Shown: positions 34,763 to 47,235, numbered from the stretch's first letter. The stretch: 64,000 nucleotides of DNA from Antitrichia curtipendula (GCA_951230915.1 OX579642.1:4216001-4280000); one strand, 5' to 3'. The notes: generated from the sequence alone by a model not told the origin. Made by a program: numbers and translations.

Positions 34763-36793
34763 CTGCAATCCAAAGGATCTGTCTGAACAAGTAAGAATAG
34801 AGAATACTAAACGCTTGAAGGCATTGGAGGTAGGGTTTTTCGCACCCTAGGCAGAGATGCTTCCACGTTACGCAACACTCGTGCGCTGGGAAGAGTCTCG
34901 GCTTCAATCCAGCGTCCCCGGCAATTCTCTTCTACTGTAAACCAGAACACCATTCTGCCTAAACAATATTTTCTCATCTCCTCCTAATTCTCACTGTGTG
35001 TATCTCCCTTCAAAGTACCAACTCTGAAAAATCTACCGTATCAAAATAAATAACGATTAAGCCCATACAGATCACTGCCATGGCTCTACATTCATCAATT
35101 CATCGAAGTCATAAGCCACATTCATAACCTAATCGATGTTCAAGCATCTCGCCAGCCACAACGAGTGCCGAACGTCTTCCACTGTCAACAAAAACGAGAT
35201 AAAAAGAAATATTCTCGTAAGTCGATTTCTTGTTCTGTAATAATTTTGAACTTTTTCAATGTACTTACAGCTTAAGAACAGACTCTTTCAAAATAGAACC
35301 GGCGGTCTCTTAAAATTACCGTCAACAGACGGAGTCTTTCAAAATAGAATCTAAAAAAAAGGCTATCCAAGGCAATTATAATCGTTAGAAAAATGAACAA
35401 ATCAGAATTTCTTTTTTCACGTAACAATCCTGGATCACTGCTATGGCTCTACGTTAAGATTTTCATCGATGTCATAAGCCACCGAACATGCATGATGAAG
35501 CATCCCTCCAACCACAACGAGCGCAGATCGGCTTCGGCTTCCAAATCAAGCATATCTTAAAGAATTGCGACCATTTTTCTCATCGATTACTAGTTAATCT
35601 CACATTCATCTCAAAATCATGTGGAAGAACAACGATGATCGCTAAATGAAATTCAGCATTTGAAGTACTCTATATATCTCGTGACTGTTTTCCGTCCAAC
35701 TTTTATCGAGCAATTTTCTTATCACGACATGGAAACGTAATGCGACGGGCGTGATAGTGAAAGCAGGGAGGGCAAGCTGCGGTGTCTTTTGACTCCCGCC
35801 ACTCCATCGCCAGAGGCCTTCTCTGTGTTCTTCTTCCTTGCTAGGTCGCCCGTCCGTGTCTGTCAAAGCAGTTGAATGCCAGCTGCTTTTCCTACGCTCC
35901 AGAAAACAAGAACCGGATGGGGACAGGATGAGGACGGGATGAGGACGAGATGGGGACGGGCTGGGGGCGGGCTGGGGACGGGATGAAGGGTGACGATAAT
36001 TGTGTTGGATGCAAGGGGTTCTACATTTGAAATACAGTTTGTAAATATGGATAAAAATTAGAGATATGAGAAATGGGAAAACAAATTATTTCAAGCATGT
36101 TAGGATACAATTTATTTATTTATACTTTAAATAAACAAATTGTTTGGAATGTTATTTTTGAATCCCAAATAATTTTTTATTCTTTTGAATAACGTTATGC
36201 GAACATTGATATCGCACATGATATTAAACATTAGTATCATAGATAATTTTTTCTATTTAAGGAATTTTACAATGGATATGAAAGGAGATTTAAGAAGGGA
36301 TTGGCCATCACTTTTGTGTCAAGCACAAATGATGATGTACTATTAGTTGTGACAATGGCACATGGTACACTATGGTAGTGAGAAATGAAAAAAACAAATT
36401 CTTTCAAGCTTGCTAGGATAAAAGAGTAATTGTTTACACAAATCATTTTGATTGAAGGATTGTGATTTTTTCATATTACCCTTGAAAGACCAAATGGTCA
36501 TTGAACAACAACCACTTGGAAATTGGGGTAGATTCCTATGAAGTTAGTTTTTAATGGATTTCTTTAAAATTTTGATATGAGGTGTCAACATGCCTCTTCA
36601 AATATATTTCAAACACTATACACATTCCAAATGTATCAAAATTGCAATCAGAGCGTTCTAAATTTGTCTCCTCTTTTAAATGTACAATACAACATATGTA
36701 CAATGGAAAATCCATTAACACTACAAACATAAGACTTGACTGGGGTGTACTTTTAAAATGCAAGGCCGTTTTCTGCAATTATGCCTCTCTTAA
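34763..36793. other. Upstream region of the amidase gene
   Basis: Should include the missing first exon and promoter of the amidase. Two direct copies of a roughly 110 bp segment (about 35065-35175 and 35430-35545, sharing CATAAGCCAC and CCACAACGAG) lie 380 bp apart. From 36000 on it is AT-rich and nothing is recognised. Confidence 0.4.
35915..35990. repeat. 11 bp G-rich minisatellite, seven units
   Basis: Units of the type GGATGGGGACG and GGATGAGGACG repeat seven times in register. GGGG runs at this density on one strand could form G-quadruplexes. Confidence 0.9.
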
Positions 36794-37706
36794 ACCCTTA
36801 AGTTCCTTGACTATGTTTTCACCAAAACACTCTAAAACTGCCATTTCTAGTACAAGTTCCTGATTTTTGAAAAGACTTTTTTTGACACATGTAACTGTAG
36901 GATCTTGTATTATGTTAACTTGAGAACATGCAGTAAAAATTTCAAATTTTTTGACCGCATGGATTGCAAGATATAAGCATTCAAAAAACATTAAAATCAT
37001 TTTTTTGACCTTGCGAAAAACAGGGCAGTTGCACTTCAGAAGCTCACTTTTCTATGAAAAAGTGTCCAAAATGATGGTTCTTCTTAGAATTCTTTTTCCC
37101 TAGACAAGTTGGCTACATGCTTAAAAAATTTCACATCATTTAGAATTGTGCAACATATAGGAAAAAAATAGTAAGTAGAAAGAAGTAGAGAACGATTCAA
37201 AATACAAAATTGTGAAGAATTTGGTTATGGAATTGAAAAATGACAATCCCAATGGTTGAAATGTTTTAATAAAAAATCTACATCCTATGATTTTCTTTTT
37301 TTCAAAAAATATTGAAAATTGAATAAGATAAAGGACTTCAAAGTTTATTTTAGAGTAGAGAATCTATAACTATATGCAAACTAAAACTCTTCATAACTTT
37401 TGACTTATTGGTGAAAATGGAATGATTCAAAGCTTTTCACGTATAAATAACTCTAGAAAACCAATTTCAAAATTTTGTTTCTCAAAAAAATCACTTCTCG
37501 GACTACCAGACCGCGGAAAAATGTAACATATTAGGGCATAACTTTTGACTCATATTTCCAAATGTCTTGAAATTTGGTGCATATGAAAGATATTCCTCGT
37601 CCCCACCTTCTATTAATATTTTAGGTAAAAATATACAAAACTCTAGTAACATATACCTGACCAAAATTTCTATATTGCCCAAAAACACATGTTGGTCCTT
37701 TAGGGA
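36794..37706. mobile_element. TTAA-flanked element, family P1 copy c
   Basis: TTAA|ACCCTTAAGTTCC at the left and GGTCCTTTAGGGA|TTAA at the right; 913 bp; same interior order as copies e and f. Confidence 0.8.
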
Positions 37707-37710
37707 TTAA

Positions 37711-38987
37711 ATGCGTTGTTATGGGTTCAACTTGAAGTGATAACTTGTGATGTTTCTATAAAGAATCTTTTTATCTATGGCATATATTTTGAGATGGATA
37801 CTTTCATAGTGTGAGGTGTTTCATATTGATCCAAACTTGCAATCTAGATATTGATAAGGTTATTGATCTTATTTGTGAAACAATTATTAATTTTCTCCTT
37901 TGAGGTAATGGAAACAAAATTAATTTTTTCTTCACACATGGAAAATTGTGAGAGAAAGCAATACTAATTAAATTTTTCTTTTTTTTGACAAAGTATGAAT
38001 TTTTGAAGTGCCTTGTGCAAAGAATCCATAAGTGCTACTGAGTCACACCCAAACCAACAAAAAGTACACCTCTGAAGGTCATCTTATTCACATATAATGG
38101 CTATAAGACTATCATAAAAGTGCTACAACATTGAGGTCTTTATACAAATATGTTCATTGACAATTTTATATCTAAGAGGTACGAGGTATGAGGCCTATTC
38201 TTACTTCTAAGTCACTTCTAACTTATTGCTTGTAGAGTCCATAAGTGTCACTTCTACACTTCAACAAATCCCTTGAGTTCCTTTACAAAAAAATGGTACA
38301 TTTGGACTTCTTGCATGACCATTATGGGGCCTTCTATACAATTTCACAAATAGTTGTATGGTTTGAATAGGATTTGTTGCTTTAATTACAAATGGTAGTT
38401 GTCGACTAAGGTCTAAAGTTTAGAAACATAACCAAATTTGATCTTCCTTCTTTTGCACATATGACAACATAAGGTAAAAGTACCTAATTGCAATACTTTA
38501 TGTTCTCCAACACCTAAAAAATGACCTTGAATGAACATGTACTTCCATGAATCAAAACCACAACAACTTTTCAAAATAACTTTTGAATGAGAGGTCAAGA
38601 TATTTCTTGAAGCAAACAAAGAAAGTTGAGACATTTCATGCTTCAAGGGTGTCCATTCTAGATAAGTCTAGTATAATTCCTATATTCTCAACTTAAAAAA
38701 ATTGTAAAACATCATTATTAAAGAGTCAAAAAATTACAAAACCATTCAAGTTGCATTTCTTTGAAGTTCGCTAATAATATCATCAAAATATTTTTTTCAT
38801 TTGACCTCCAAAATTGAGCAACCAAAAAAAACATCGCTTTTAGGTGCTCAAGTCTTACTAATAATCTTAATTATGAACGCAAGTTCTAGTTTAGAGTTAA
38901 ATACAAGTCCCCACCACTAGATTGATTTATCATATTAGCTAAGGTGCTAAATTAGTATCACTACAAAAAGTTTCTTTTACAAATTTT
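37711..38987. other. AT-rich intergenic sequence, no gene recognised
   Basis: No repeat termini or recognisable coding frames. Confidence 0.5.
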
Positions 38988-39396
38988 TCTACATTATAGA
39001 GAAACATTTCAACCTACACTTAGAACAACAAAAATAAACAAGAAAGTTAAGGTAACTACACCTTAAATCACATGCTTTCTTAAACCCTATAGGTTAGATT
39101 CTTGCCTAAAATGTACTTCCACTATTCATGAGAGTTTATGGTTGATTACCCTAAACCCTATTTTCAGCACTTTGAAAACTCGTAGTTTATTCATATGGTG
39201 TCCAAAAAATGCATTCTTAGAGAATCTAGAATTCCCTTTTGGCTTCTAACAAGATCCCACCAAAAAAATTTCAATATAATAATGACAACCATGCTGAATT
39301 GCTTATTTGTGCGATTTTAGGTGTAATTACCTTACTACATTATAGAGAAACAATTTAGCCTACACTCAGAACAGCAAAAATAAACCAGGAAAGTTA
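38988..39396. repeat. 62 bp direct repeat flanking a family D MITE
   Basis: A segment beginning CTACATTATAGAGAAACA and ending GAAAGTTA occurs at 38988-39049 and again at 39335-39396, at about 88% identity. The D2 MITE lies exactly between. This is a tandem duplication, far too long for a normal MITE target duplication. Confidence 0.8.
39050..39332. mobile_element. MITE, family D copy 2
   Basis: TA|AGGTAACTACACCTTAAAT at the left, and the inverted AGGTAATTACACCTAAAA at the right followed by TA. 283 bp; the best preserved D copy. Confidence 0.85.
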
Positions 39397-39430
39397 TAAG
39401 AAGATAATTGCCAACGAAATTTGGAAAAAT

Positions 39431-39502
39431 TGCCCCCAGTGAGGATCGAACTCACGACCTTTCCCTTACGAAGGGAACGCTCTACCACTAAGCCATGGAG
39501 GC
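39431..39502 (-). tRNA. tRNA-Thr (anticodon CGT)
   Basis: Minus strand, 72 nt. Acceptor GCCTCCA pairs with TGGGGGC (one G-U), discriminator A. D stem GCTT/GAGC, anticodon stem TTCCC/GGGAA with loop TTCGTAA (anticodon CGT, reads ACG), T stem GTGAG/CTCAC with loop TTCGATC. The A box (TGGCTTAGTGG) and B box (GGTTCGAnnCC type, here AGTTCGATCCT) are in place. No intron. Every stem is intact, so it is probably functional. Confidence 0.92.
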
Positions 39503-39599
39503 AGTTGCAATTTCGTCACTCATACGGGGCACTCGTTGCCAGATTCAGAGGACATGCCTGTGGTTCTGCCGAAATAGATACTAGAAATTTCAAAAAACT

Positions 39600-39896
39600 T
39601 GAAACATTGTAGTCGAGCAGCTTCGACAACAGCCTCGGCATCCTCATCCTCTCGTACAATTTCTGGCAGTGGCGCTGATTAGTAATTCAAGAGGATTCCG
39701 CTTCTTCGCTTGAGCGGCTGCGCGCAGCTTCTCCAGACGAGATTTGACTTCTCATTGTCGATCTTTCTGTTTCTCGATCGCCTCCTGACGAGCCGCCTCT
39801 TCCTCGATCATCCCGCTTCACCTTCTCCCGGTTGTCGAAATTGTACACGTTCCACCGCTCCTGCGGCAGAATGTTGAGACCACCATGACTTCCCAT
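39600..39896 (-). pseudogene. LENG1-like (Cir_N domain) gene 5' fragment, frameshifted
   Basis: From the ATG at 39896 the minus strand reads MGSHGGLNILPQERWNVYNF then DNREKVKRD, the highly conserved start of plant homologues of leukocyte receptor cluster member 1 (Cir_N domain). A frameshift after KRD moves the rest into another frame (EEEAARQEAIEKQKDRQ, a stop, then SRLEKLRAAAQAKKR), matching the charged helix that normally follows. The rest of the gene is absent. The sequence just upstream of and including the first eight codons is repeated in tandem behind it. It may be a captured or duplicated gene fragment. Confidence 0.7.
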
Positions 39897-40315
39897 CACG
39901 AAATGATTCTATGCCCTCTGGTTCTCAATTTAAACGATCATATCTCTCAAAATGATCAACATAGGGCCTACTTACTAAGTTCCATCATACACACAAGGCT
40001 TTACATATAAACAAGCCTTCCAAGCACAGAACCTTAAAATCGAAAAATCGAAAAAACGACCGTGTTGAGACCGCCATGACTTCCCATCACGAAATGATTC
40101 TAAGCCCTCTGGTTCTCAATGCAAATGATCAAATCTCTCTCAAAATGATCAACATAGGGCCTACTTACTAAGTTCCATCGCACACATAAGACTTTGCATA
40201 TAAACAAGCCTTCCAAGCACAAAACCTTACAATCGGAAAATCGGAAAATCGACGTGTTGAGATCGCCATGACCTCCCATCACGAAATGATTCTATGCCCT
40301 CTGGTTCTCAATGTA
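39873..40315. repeat. 190-192 bp tandem repeat (LENG1-like promoter and first codons)
   Basis: Units start at 39873, 40065 and 40255. Each contains, on the minus strand, the MGSHGGLN-type start codons and about 160 bp of upstream sequence (ATAGGGCCTACTTACTAAG, CAAGCCTTCCAAGCACA). The third unit is interrupted by the element at 40316-41507 and resumes at 41508-41640. Confidence 0.88.
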
Positions 40316-41507
40316 CATAACATTCATGAGCTGTGAGAGGAGCTGCCTTGCCTCTGACGGAATGATGTGGTATATTCCACATCATTCCATCCAAAGGATG
40401 AAATGGTGTGAGAATATTCCACACCCCACATTAGCTAATAAGCCACGCGTCAATAATGTCAGACTTCTGCTCAGTGCCAAGGTCATGGCTGCACAATCGG
40501 GTTACTGGGAAATTGAACACCCCCAATTCAGGCAATACAGAAAAAAATAGCTTTATTCATTGAGGTTAATTAACTCAATGTTTGAATTCCCGCTCATTGC
40601 TTTGTAACCATTCATGTTCTGTAATTCAGAATTTGTAGACAATTCTTTATGTACATATGGGGTGGTAGGAGGTAGAACAACCCATGTGGGATAAGTAATT
40701 TAGAGTTTGTAATTTCTCAACCGCTCATAGTTAAGTCTAAAGTAGGAATTGTGTTAGAACTATAATTTCAGACCTCATTTAGGCATAGTAAAATAACTTT
40801 TTTCAAAATATTTTGAACTAAAATAAGTTGGAGAATAAAGTTAAATTTCATCTTCAACAATCCGTTTTAGATTTTGATCTTCCACTCAAAAGTTATAGAC
40901 AAATTTCATAGAGGGGTTTGAAAGGATTTTTTTTTGACATTTTCATACATCCTCTCTGAAATTTGTCCATAACTTTTGAGTGGAAGATCAAAATCTAAAA
41001 CGGATTGTTGAAGATGAAATTTAACTTTATTCTCCAACTTATTTTATTTCAAAATATTTTGAAAAAAGTTATTTTACTATGTCTAAATGAGGTCTGAAAT
41101 TATAGTTCTAACACAATTCCTACTTTAGACTTAACTATGAGCGGTTGAGAAATTGCAAACTCTAAATTACTTATTCCACATGGGTTGTTCTACCTCCTAC
41201 CACCCCATAGGTACATAAAGAGATTCGCTTCTGTACAGAAACAATCGAAATAAATTATTGATGGCAAATGGTTAGTTGTCTTTGGTAGAATACTCAATGA
41301 ATTCTTTGAGTTCTGACAGACCATCTATCTTTATAGTTATTTGTTTGTACATTTTGCCCTAGAATTAGCCAAAAAAATTGATCGCATCATAAATGTACTG
41401 CCATTGTCTCGGTCCTGAAGCTTACATTAATAATATGTGGATGCATTTCGTGGATGAAGACTTCAGAGAGGCAAAGGCAGCCTCTCTGAAGGCTCTCAAA
41501 TGTTATG
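40316..41507. mobile_element. TIR element with internal hairpin, family F copy 1
   Basis: The left end CATAACATTCATGAG and inverted right end CATAACATTTGAG, continuing to the AGCTGCCT/AGGCTGCCT blocks, form imperfect TIRs of about 30 bp. Because it landed in a tandem repeat, the empty site can be read from the neighbouring units: ..CTCAATGTAAACGATC. This shows TA (or at most TGTA) was duplicated. 1192 bp, 86-90% similar to copy 2 at 55434. No transposase frame. Confidence 0.85.
40645..41220. repeat. 576 bp near-perfect foldback hairpin
   Basis: Arms of about 275 bp run from CTTTATGTACATATGGGG to the centre near 40932 and return inverted, with only scattered mismatches. A transcript would form a very long double-stranded RNA. 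Second copy at 55718-56294. Confidence 0.93.
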
Positions 41508-41836
41508 TAAACGATCATATCTCTCTCAAAATGATCAATATAGGGCCTACTTATTAAGTTCCATCACATACACAAGGCTTTAGTTACAAACAAACAAGCC
41601 TTCCAAGCACAAATCCCTAAAATCGAAATATCGACCGTCTGTTTCCCGTGAAATGGAAACTGCATCAAAGAACCGATTCTCAACACTCTGATTCAAAACC
41701 TAAGCACCCGCATTGATCTCCTAAAACAATAAACGCAGAGCGTACTATCTCAGTTTCATCACAACACACGAAGCATACGAACAGCAGGTAACCCTAATAT
41801 AAAAAAATCTTCCAAGAATTGGCCTCCCTACTCGTA

Positions 41837-42979
41837 AGGTAGAAGGTCCAGAAAGCACCCATCTAAGGGAAATCAGGCCTTTCTGGAGAGCTTGGAGGAC
41901 TTCAATTTTTTTGCCCTTTTTTTCAATGGAAGAGAATTTGAAGATGGCGCTCTGCTGATTTTTTCAGAATTTTTGGAGTCAGAATGAAATTACAGCAAAT
42001 TTTTAAAGGCTAATGTTAGTAGGGCTCTATTCTTGTTCCTAGATACTGCAATAATGAACAAGACAACATGCTGGAAAAGATCAAGTGGTTGTAAAAACCA
42101 ATTAATAGGATGGGTAAAACCGTTCATGCAAAGCTTTTAAAGCATCCAACACAAGTCAAAAATTTAGAAATTCTCTAGTGATTTAATAATCATGCAAACT
42201 ACATCCTCTGATTTGAAGTGCTGTAACTTCTGCATCCGATGTTCAAATTCAATAAAATTTGTTGGAGAATTTGCGCTCTTTCTTCTAGTTTGTGTGGTAA
42301 AATTTTCAGGTGAATCCAAGATTTTCTGATTTTTTGGAAGCCAATCTAAGTTCGCAGTTTCCATTTGACTCCTTCAAATTGCATTTCATGACTGCAACTT
42401 CGGGGGCTTGTATCTCCTTCATCCAAAGTTTTTTTTAAATAAAATTTGTTGTATTATGTTTGCCTTGAAGTGCTGTTGTTGTGGAAAAAATTTCATGTCA
42501 ATTGAAGTTGTCTTGAATGTTTGGGAGCAATTCAAACTTTAAAATCCCGACATTTTTTATTTACAGTGAACTTTGGCAGCTTGTTACTTCTTCATAAAAT
42601 GTTTGTTTCCAATAAAAGTTTTTGGAGAAGTTGCGCATACTAGTCTAGTTTGTGTGGTTAAAATTTCAGAGCAATCCAAGAAGTTATGAGTGACTGAGAG
42701 GCATTTTAGTAAAAGAGAGTTCAGCTATAGATGTTTTTTTTGCAATTTCTAGACATTTCAAAGCCATTTTGCAGACCTTACCAGATTTAGGTTCTTACTG
42801 TGAGTAAAATCAACCATGATAGTGAACCATCTCACTTGTTCCATAGCCTAAAATCATTCACATGGGATGGCAGTTCCTCATCGCAAAAAGTTAATTCCAT
42901 TTCAACATCCATGTGCACTGTTTTAGAGCCTTTCGTAGGGGTGGTTCTTAAAGCCTGAGCCATTTTACAGCCTCCTCCT
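41837..42979. mobile_element. Family A-type terminus around a P2-related interior
   Basis: Left end TA|AGGTAGAAGGTCC; the best right partner is the inverted TATAGGAGGAGGCTG at 42971-42982. Between about 42150 and 42770 the sequence matches the P2 element (11960-12540) in reverse. Probably an A-type MITE that contains, or was invaded by, P2-like sequence. Ends are uncertain. Confidence 0.4.
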
Positions 42980-44034
42980 ATAACAGAAAGGAGAAAACTA
43001 CAATTCAACTAAGCTTAGTGTGCCCCTGTGCCGTTGCCACAGCCAAAAGAAAAGTGAAAGTAGTTTTCTAATTTTTTAAAACCAAAAATAACTCAAAAAC
43101 TCATAACTTTCACATTGTAGGTCCAAATGTCACAAAACAAGGCCCGTGTACCCCTCCTCATAAAGAGTTTTTCAATGGTACCAAACATACAACCGCAGGA
43201 CACAAGGTCTAGGAGATCTCATTGTTACAAACAAACAATTTAATTTAAGGATCATTTGTTTCAAATTTCAAATCAAATCAAATCAAAATAGTGAATTGTA
43301 TTTTCTTGTTACTTCCATACAAAACTCTAGACTGAAACTTCTCAAGTTACTAAATAGCAATGCAAGAAATTTCAGATGTTGAAAATCCATTTTGCAAGAA
43401 TCCATAATTATCTTAAGTTAGGTTGTTTGTTTTGTTTTGTTACGTTAAGATCTCCAAAATTGTGTGTCCCTAGGCCATGTTCTTGGTACCATCGGAAAGC
43501 CAAGATAGCCAACCTATTTCTGACCACTTAAGCAATTGAGCATATTCAGAGCATGGGTATGTTGGGTGGAAAAATTTCCCCGTGTACAGAAATAGATTTT
43601 AGAAATATTCCATCATTTTTTACAATTTTATTTCCAAAGAAAATTACTATGAATTTTATAGGTGAAGATTATATTTGTCCTATACTAGTCATATAGATCA
43701 TCCTATATCTGACCAAGACCTAGTTGTAATATTGAGAGTCTAATAGTCAATTGTAATGTATTGCAATTGCGCCACAATTGATCATTTACTCATCTCTACC
43801 TGCATGGAAATAGAGCTCTCTACACTCCCAAATAGAAGAGTGATCAAGAATGGATTAGCTATTCTAGCATACATCAAAAAGTGTAAATTTTCTAATAAGT
43901 TAATAAATCTAGATAATAGACATACATTACAGACTGTTCATGGTTGGATTCTTGGACATTAAATTAGGTCTAAATTTTAAACTTTGAGTTCTTATGACCT
44001 TTGTGTACAATAAGACTTTCATGAACTTCACCTA
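42980..44034. other. AT-rich intergenic sequence, no gene recognised
   Basis: The block 43555-43720 has a diverged relative at 55135-55310 (shared TTACTANGAATTTT and TTTGTCCT phrases), so part is an unclassified repeat. Confidence 0.45.
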
Positions 44035-44190
44035 AGGTAAAATACCCCATTCTAGTCTAAATGGGAGCAAGCCTATTGTAGAAAAAATTATATTAGTGGT
44101 ATACATTCAAGTTTTGAAATGTACAAATCTAATATAATTTTGCTTGCAATGGGCTTGCTCCCATTTGGATTGGAATGGAGTAATGTACCT
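44035..44190. mobile_element. Hairpin MITE, family E
   Basis: TA|AGGTAAAATACCCCATTC at the left and the inverted AGGTACATTACTCCATTC at the right before TA. The arms extend to CAAATGGGAGCAAGCC (roughly 60 bp each), so nearly all of the 156 bp folds back. Confidence 0.85.
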
Positions 44191-44968
44191 TAAGTTCAAC
44201 TACAATTTGTTTATTTGTGACCAATTAAATCAAACTTCACTAACAAACAATTATATTTGAAAGTAAAATTTGTTTAAAAATAATCTCATCCTGCCATAGC
44301 TAGACATGAATTCCTGAATTTAATATAATAAAATGCAAGGTATGATGGTGATTTCAAATAGATATGTATAAACTCTTAAAGATTCAACTCTCTCTTTGGA
44401 GGATGTTGATAGATTTGAGCAAGTTCCTATAATCTCAATTCTTGAATTTTTTTCAATTTAAAGGCAAAAAGCACATTATTTATTTCAATTGGTGCCCATG
44501 AAAAAAGGTTGTACCATCCAAAGCTCAAAATAAGGAAAACCTAGCAATACAAAAAAATCACAAACATTGTCTAAATGAAAAGATTTGTTTTATTCTATTT
44601 GGAATTCCAAATGAAAAAATTATGAGCATCATGCTTTTGGGGCAATCCGAGCATCTTCAAAAAAATCTTATTCATAGGATTTATTTTCGAGCTCAATTTC
44701 ACAAATTTTCACAAAAAGAATTCAATTGACAATAGAATATCATAATATATGACAAGTATCCAACTACTCTTGTGAACAAAATTCAAATAATAGAGTCAAT
44801 TGTAAAGTGTATGCAATGCGGGTCTAGGAGTCAGAGTTTGAGGAATACATACAACAAAACTCCACAGAGCACCAAAGTTGGGGTTTGATAGAATTTGCTG
44901 TTGTGTTTCTTATGTACTATTTTTAATTAAACCTAATATAAGCCCAAACAATGGCAGGAGGGCTTTGT
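44191..44968. other. AT-rich intergenic sequence, no gene recognised
   Basis: Nothing recognisable beyond low-complexity AT-rich DNA. Confidence 0.5.
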
Positions 44969-45379
44969 ATTTTTTTTTTAACAAGGAAAATTTCCATTGA
45001 TAAGGGAAACAATATAAGGAACCAAAAGGCACAGCCCTTGGCAGAATTTTTTTGTTTTCTATAGCAATTTCAAGATTTTTTCACCTTTTTTTCTTTTCAA
45101 AAAATTAACTAACTAACTTTAGGATAAAAACTAGCAGTAGGCAAAGCAAGGAACGCACCAAATAACAAGACCCAACCAAGGTGAGAGGCAAAGTTGAAGG
45201 AGCCCAAACTAGGTTGTTCCAGTTTCCACCAAATTTGTTGATGGATTCTGGATCCAAATAATTATGTTTGAAGCCAAATATTATCAAATTTTCTAAGAAA
45301 TGTGGCCTCTTTGTAGGAATAGAGTGCGGAAAGGTTAGTGACCTTGAGCCGAGCATCTTTTGCACGATTATATAGAGCT

Positions 45380-47235
45380 TTCTATAGAACCTGTTCCAAT
45401 TTTTGGCTGGGCCAAGGAAAGTTATAAAAGCAGCAAGAGTTACGGTCTAGCCACAAGACCCATAAGATAGAGCCTCTAAATAGAGACATTGGGGGCCCTT
45501 TCTTTAACCATCTAGGCAACTTGGATCCAAGCACACACTATTGCCAAGTAAAAACAGGCCACTGTCCATTGACAGTTGGAATCTCAAGAGCCTTATAGAG
45601 CATTGTCAACGCAAAGTTCCAGACATGCCTAGTTTTTTTGCACTCATGGAATCAGTACAAAGTAGTTTTGTCCACCCCTAGATGATAGCTGGTGCATGTT
45701 GTGGAGATGTGGAAGAATGCAATTTTCCTCCAACAATTGACAACAACTGCACAATGATATATTGACCAAATAAATCTAGCATCTATTTGCGGTCAATTTT
45801 TGTTCTAAATCTCCCTCTAGTTGAAGCAATATTGAATCACCATTGTTCCATGCCACTTCTCTAAAATTGGCTTGTTGAAGGTCTAGCAGTTGGAGAATAG
45901 TCTGCAGCCCATCTTGACGGTGTAAAAACGAAGGCTGTCTATTTAGTTCTAGGTCCACCTCCTGGAATCAAAGAATTTTTCTGCAACAATAGCAACAAAT
46001 ATGAAAGGCCTTTTTTTGGCTGGATCACCCTGACTCTCTTAACACTCTTATTAACGAGTAGTTCTTCCCGTGGTTCCAAAGGTTGATGGGGTTTCAATGT
46101 CGATAAGACTATGCTAATCGTATAGCATTTTTGGTCAGGAAGAAGTTCAATAAGATGTTGACCAACACCTAATCAGGGTCAAAATTGTGTGGAAGTGGCA
46201 CAAATCAACGATGGAAGAGGATTGTCTTCATTCTCGAAGATACCCATGACTCATTTGGCCATGTGACCTCCTGACTCTCTGTCACGAATTGATCCACTTG
46301 TTTGAGATCAAATCTATCATGTGGTGATAAACTAAGGCTTTGTTAGGAAAAAGCCCAAATATTTCTTTGGCTTTGTCCCACAACATAAAGATAGTGATTC
46401 ATCATCCCATACATGATGAATTTGCCAAAGACCTTTAGCTACAAAGACTACTGCTCTTTCAATGGATAAACCATGCGATCCTCCAATAAAACAAGTGGTT
46501 CACCACAATGGGGTGGTTAGAACCTCATCCTAATTTTGTAGAAGCAAAGTTGTGATGTGTTGGACAAGCATCCTCCATGCTCAAATGATGCGGTCCCACG
46601 CGCGGGAGCCTTGAGTGGACCTGAATTTGTGAAGTAGTACTCACTGCAGCATCACTAGCCAAGATCCACTTGGAAGAGTCTATAGCAAAGGATAAAATGT
46701 AGGTTGACAGAACCTAGGATCATTGCCTTCAGAATCCATTTGGCCACTAAAGCATGTAGAGCTTCTTCCAAATCAATAAGGTTGAGGCCTCCTACTAATA
46801 GAGCGGCACAATAATCCGTCCAGCTACCTCTTGCATGGCTTTTGTGTGTGGACCTAGACTACAAGAAGTTGCGTATAGAGGCTCTAATTTTCTTATGATT
46901 TCCAACGATCCGTTCCCAATACAAATAAAATACTATAGAGAGCTTAAGAATACCAAGTTAACAATGACCATGCAGTTGGCTAGGCAGAGGTGAATACTTA
47001 TCCAGTAATCGAGTTTCTTGTTTATCTTGGTCGTTAGGAAATCATCAACGTCTAAGATCTGAAGGTTGATACCAAAGGGGGTTCCAAGCAGTTTTGGCAT
47101 TTTTTTTCTCAATTGCCCATGGATAGTCAATATGAGCTAATCAAGGGAGAGCAAGGTTGGGGGAATGACAATAAGCCAAACTTTTTGGCTAGTTAATGCG
47201 AAGGCCTGATGCTGGATTGTTGAAGAAGGATAATG
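45380..47235 (-). pseudogene. LINE ORF2, region after the reverse transcriptase core
   Basis: The frame resumes with SGLRIN-stop-PKSLAY, the segment that follows the YADD palm in plant L1 ORF2. It continues to LVGGLNLIDLEEALHALVAK, a motif very common in plant LINE ORF2, and DRII-stop-AWRMLVQHI. Many stop codons and frameshifts. Confidence 0.82.

Noticed and set aside
39421..39612. Plus-strand open frame with a PPVRIELTTF-type start
   Set aside because: It is the antisense of the tRNA-Thr gene, a common false ORF.
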